Assembly: GCF_015832195.1 (NCBI RefSeq)
Contig: NC_052018.1
Location: 52,823,666-52,887,665 of the forward strand
Reading direction: 5' to 3'
Length of the DNA: 64,000 nt
Origin: Motacilla alba alba
Lineage: Eukaryota > Chordata > Aves > Passeriformes > Motacillidae
Shown here piece after piece: positions 62,063 to 64,000 of the stretch; positions within the stretch are counted from its first letter, which is position 1, and the number at the start of each line of letters is the position of its first letter. A model generated the notes under the pieces. That model saw only the letters and a program-made list of their open reading frames with translations, was not told where the DNA came from and did not search any database. A program made the position numbers and the translations under genes.

Positions 62063-64000
62063 TGACTTTCATACATGCTGGTATGTTAGGAAACAACAGT
62101 CAATTCTTTCACGCCAAAAAAGTAGCCAAAACATTTGAAGAAGGAAATACTTTCTGGAGTATGACTGCAGACTATCATTTTGTGCCATGGACATTGAATG
62201 GTTGCATAAATGCTTGTCTTTGTAATTTAATGCTACATTGTTGCTTTTAAAATTTCATCATAATATTATATACTGGATTGTTCTGAAAATAGAAGGAATT
62301 CATACATTGCTACAGCAGTCTGATTAGGAAACCACATGAACAGAGTAATTTAGAGAGAGAGCAGAAGGCAGATCTGCTGAAAGACATCTTTTTTAAAAAA
62401 TGAACTTGATTATAAATAGGTTCAATATTGTGTCTGTAAAGAAGGCTCAAAACTAGAAGAGAGAAAGAAGGCAAGGATTACATACTTCATTGGAAGCCAG
62501 GAATGTGGTGTGTCTCAGCAGAACCATTACACCTTGTCTATAGAAACCTGCAAAACATTTAAAACTTGTTCACTTTGTGAAGGGCAATTGAATTATGCTC
62601 TAAATCCACCAAGGAACTCTGTTTTGGTTTATAAATATAGTACTATGAATGGGGAAAACTCCTAACTCACTAATATGGAGATAAACATTTCCACGCTCTT
62701 TGTGTAAAGAAAGCCATCCAAATCCATGTTTCTTTGTAGTGTTTTAAGATTTATTTTTTTTTTATGGTATGGGATGGACTCAAACCCATAGACAAGAGGG
62801 TACCTAAACCTCAGTCTGAAGGGGAACAGTAAGTGCCTCAGTATTAGTAATGTAGCACCTGATTCTGTATCAAAAATGTAGTCAGAGGATTTTTTAAGTC
62901 ATCAGCATGGCCACAGACCACTAAAAGAATGTCCTAACAGTGCTAATTAAGACTACATTTAGTCTAAACACCGTTGGGCTGCGTGTCAAATTTAACTTGC
63001 CCTCGGGTCAGGAAGAAATAAATTCTTCTGAAGATGAATCATTCTGAGGAGACATTTTACTGATAGTCAAGACCTTCATTACCTGGAGATCAGTTCATTT
63101 AGTCTTAAGATTTATGAAAGTAATCTCTTCTATCTTCGTGTCCAAGCTGGATGTCACATGATCAAACGTGCATGTGACTGGCACTAACGTTATTAAAAAA
63201 ATTGAGAAGACTCCTAAGCTAAAGATTTTGGAAGGAAATGCTTACATGTTTTTCAGCTCAATGTTTCTCCATTTATTTACAGCCCTTCTGTTTTATTGGA
63301 ATTCCACTGTCAGAAGGAATGGAATGAATAGTGAGGGATCTTTCTGGGCACTATTATCGATTCAAGATTAGACAGTCTAATCATAGTTAAAGGCTAAAAG
63401 TTGATATAAGTGAAAGCTCCCACTAATTTTCCTAATCCCTTTTAATTGGTTTTCAGAATCCAAAAATTCACAGTGAGCAGTACAGAAAAAGAGCTCCAGC
63501 ATCTGTTTTGTTTCAAGGACATCCAACACCAGTGAAATTAGTTGGGATTTGTAGATTTGCCATTTTGCCAGCCTTTAAAATAGCAGAGGTTTGGAAATTG
63601 TTTTTCACCCTGAAGAACAGACTAGTTCCATTTTTATCAGTAAAATATATTACTTTTTAGTAAAGAGAACACTATAAAATGGATGGTTGGGCTAAAATCT
63701 TTTCAGTAACAGAGAGAATTATATAATCATGAGAGAAGGCAGCTTCATTATAATGTTAGCATTTAATGACTGGTCAATTTGATATACTGTCAAGCTCCTC
63801 TGGAAAAAAAATTAAAACCTGCTGAATAGGTGAATTTTTTTGCTATTAAAAAAAAAAATCTCTAGTCTTTTAGGAAGGACTTTTCCTATGTGACCAGCCA
63901 CAATGCTTTCTTAGATCAAAACCACAATCCTTCAGTGTTTAAATTGTCCATCCTTCTCAGAGATATGCTAACTCATAGAACAAGAAGAAGCATGGCTAAC
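62063..64000. other. Unique AT-rich sequence, nothing recognised
   Basis: Short homopolymer runs occur (T at 62753-62763, A at 63848-63857). No open frame above 67 codons and no repeat family recognised. Confidence 0.45.

Noticed and set aside
1..64000. CRISPR arrays, operons, phage or bacterial elements
   Set aside because: No regularly spaced repeats with unique spacers, no dense coding and no ribosome-binding-site pattern. Repeat content is that of a bird genome.

Overview
The window reads as non-coding vertebrate DNA, almost certainly from a bird and probably a songbird. It is AT-rich, has stop codons throughout all frames, no operon-like packing and no recognisable gene. The repeats carry the organism signal. 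There are several truncated CR1 LINE copies in both orientations, including the short octamer-like 3' ends typical of avian CR1. There is also a SINE with a tRNA-Ile-like head and a CR1-like tail (19171-19309), which matches what is known of TguSINE1, described from zebra finch. Much older CR1-related copies at 20684-20835, 20975-21910 and 40415-40870 resemble families abundant in turtles and crocodilians, so they look like ancient sauropsid insertions.

Layout. 1-6.3 kb: a three-armed inverted repeat (1290-1361) and a CR1 3' end (2647-2958). 6.3-17.6 kb: two T/G-only tracts (6328-6477 and 17496-17556) and a 57-bp direct repeat whose copies lie about 700 bp apart (15800 and 16509). 19-24.3 kb: a repeat cluster with the SINE, ancient CR1 copies and two younger CR1 3' ends. 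24.3-32.2 kb: no recognised element. 32.2-36.3 kb: a 0.6-kb CR1 that still has an open ORF2 C-terminal stretch, a (CCCTCT)n array, and a 282-nt pure pyrimidine tract made of (TTTTC)24 followed by (TCTCC)28. 40-48 kb: an old CR1, TG repeats beside a perfect hairpin, a candidate solo LTR (42583-42893), two CR1 3' ends, a CR1 reverse-transcriptase fragment and an AAGG repeat. 48-64 kb: mostly unremarkable unique sequence.

No gene is established. Two short segments on the + strand have exon-like features and are listed at low confidence. 43490-43596 has an ATG in strong context and a splice donor. 59007-59148 has a strong acceptor, a donor and one GC3-rich open frame. The best reading is that the window lies in a large intron or a gene desert, and that most sequence outside the repeats is unconstrained. 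A few AT-rich stretches look like possible conserved non-coding elements, but this cannot be decided from one sequence. I found no CRISPR array, rRNA, functional tRNA gene, bacterial or phage feature, or intact coding transposon, and no convincing undescribed system.
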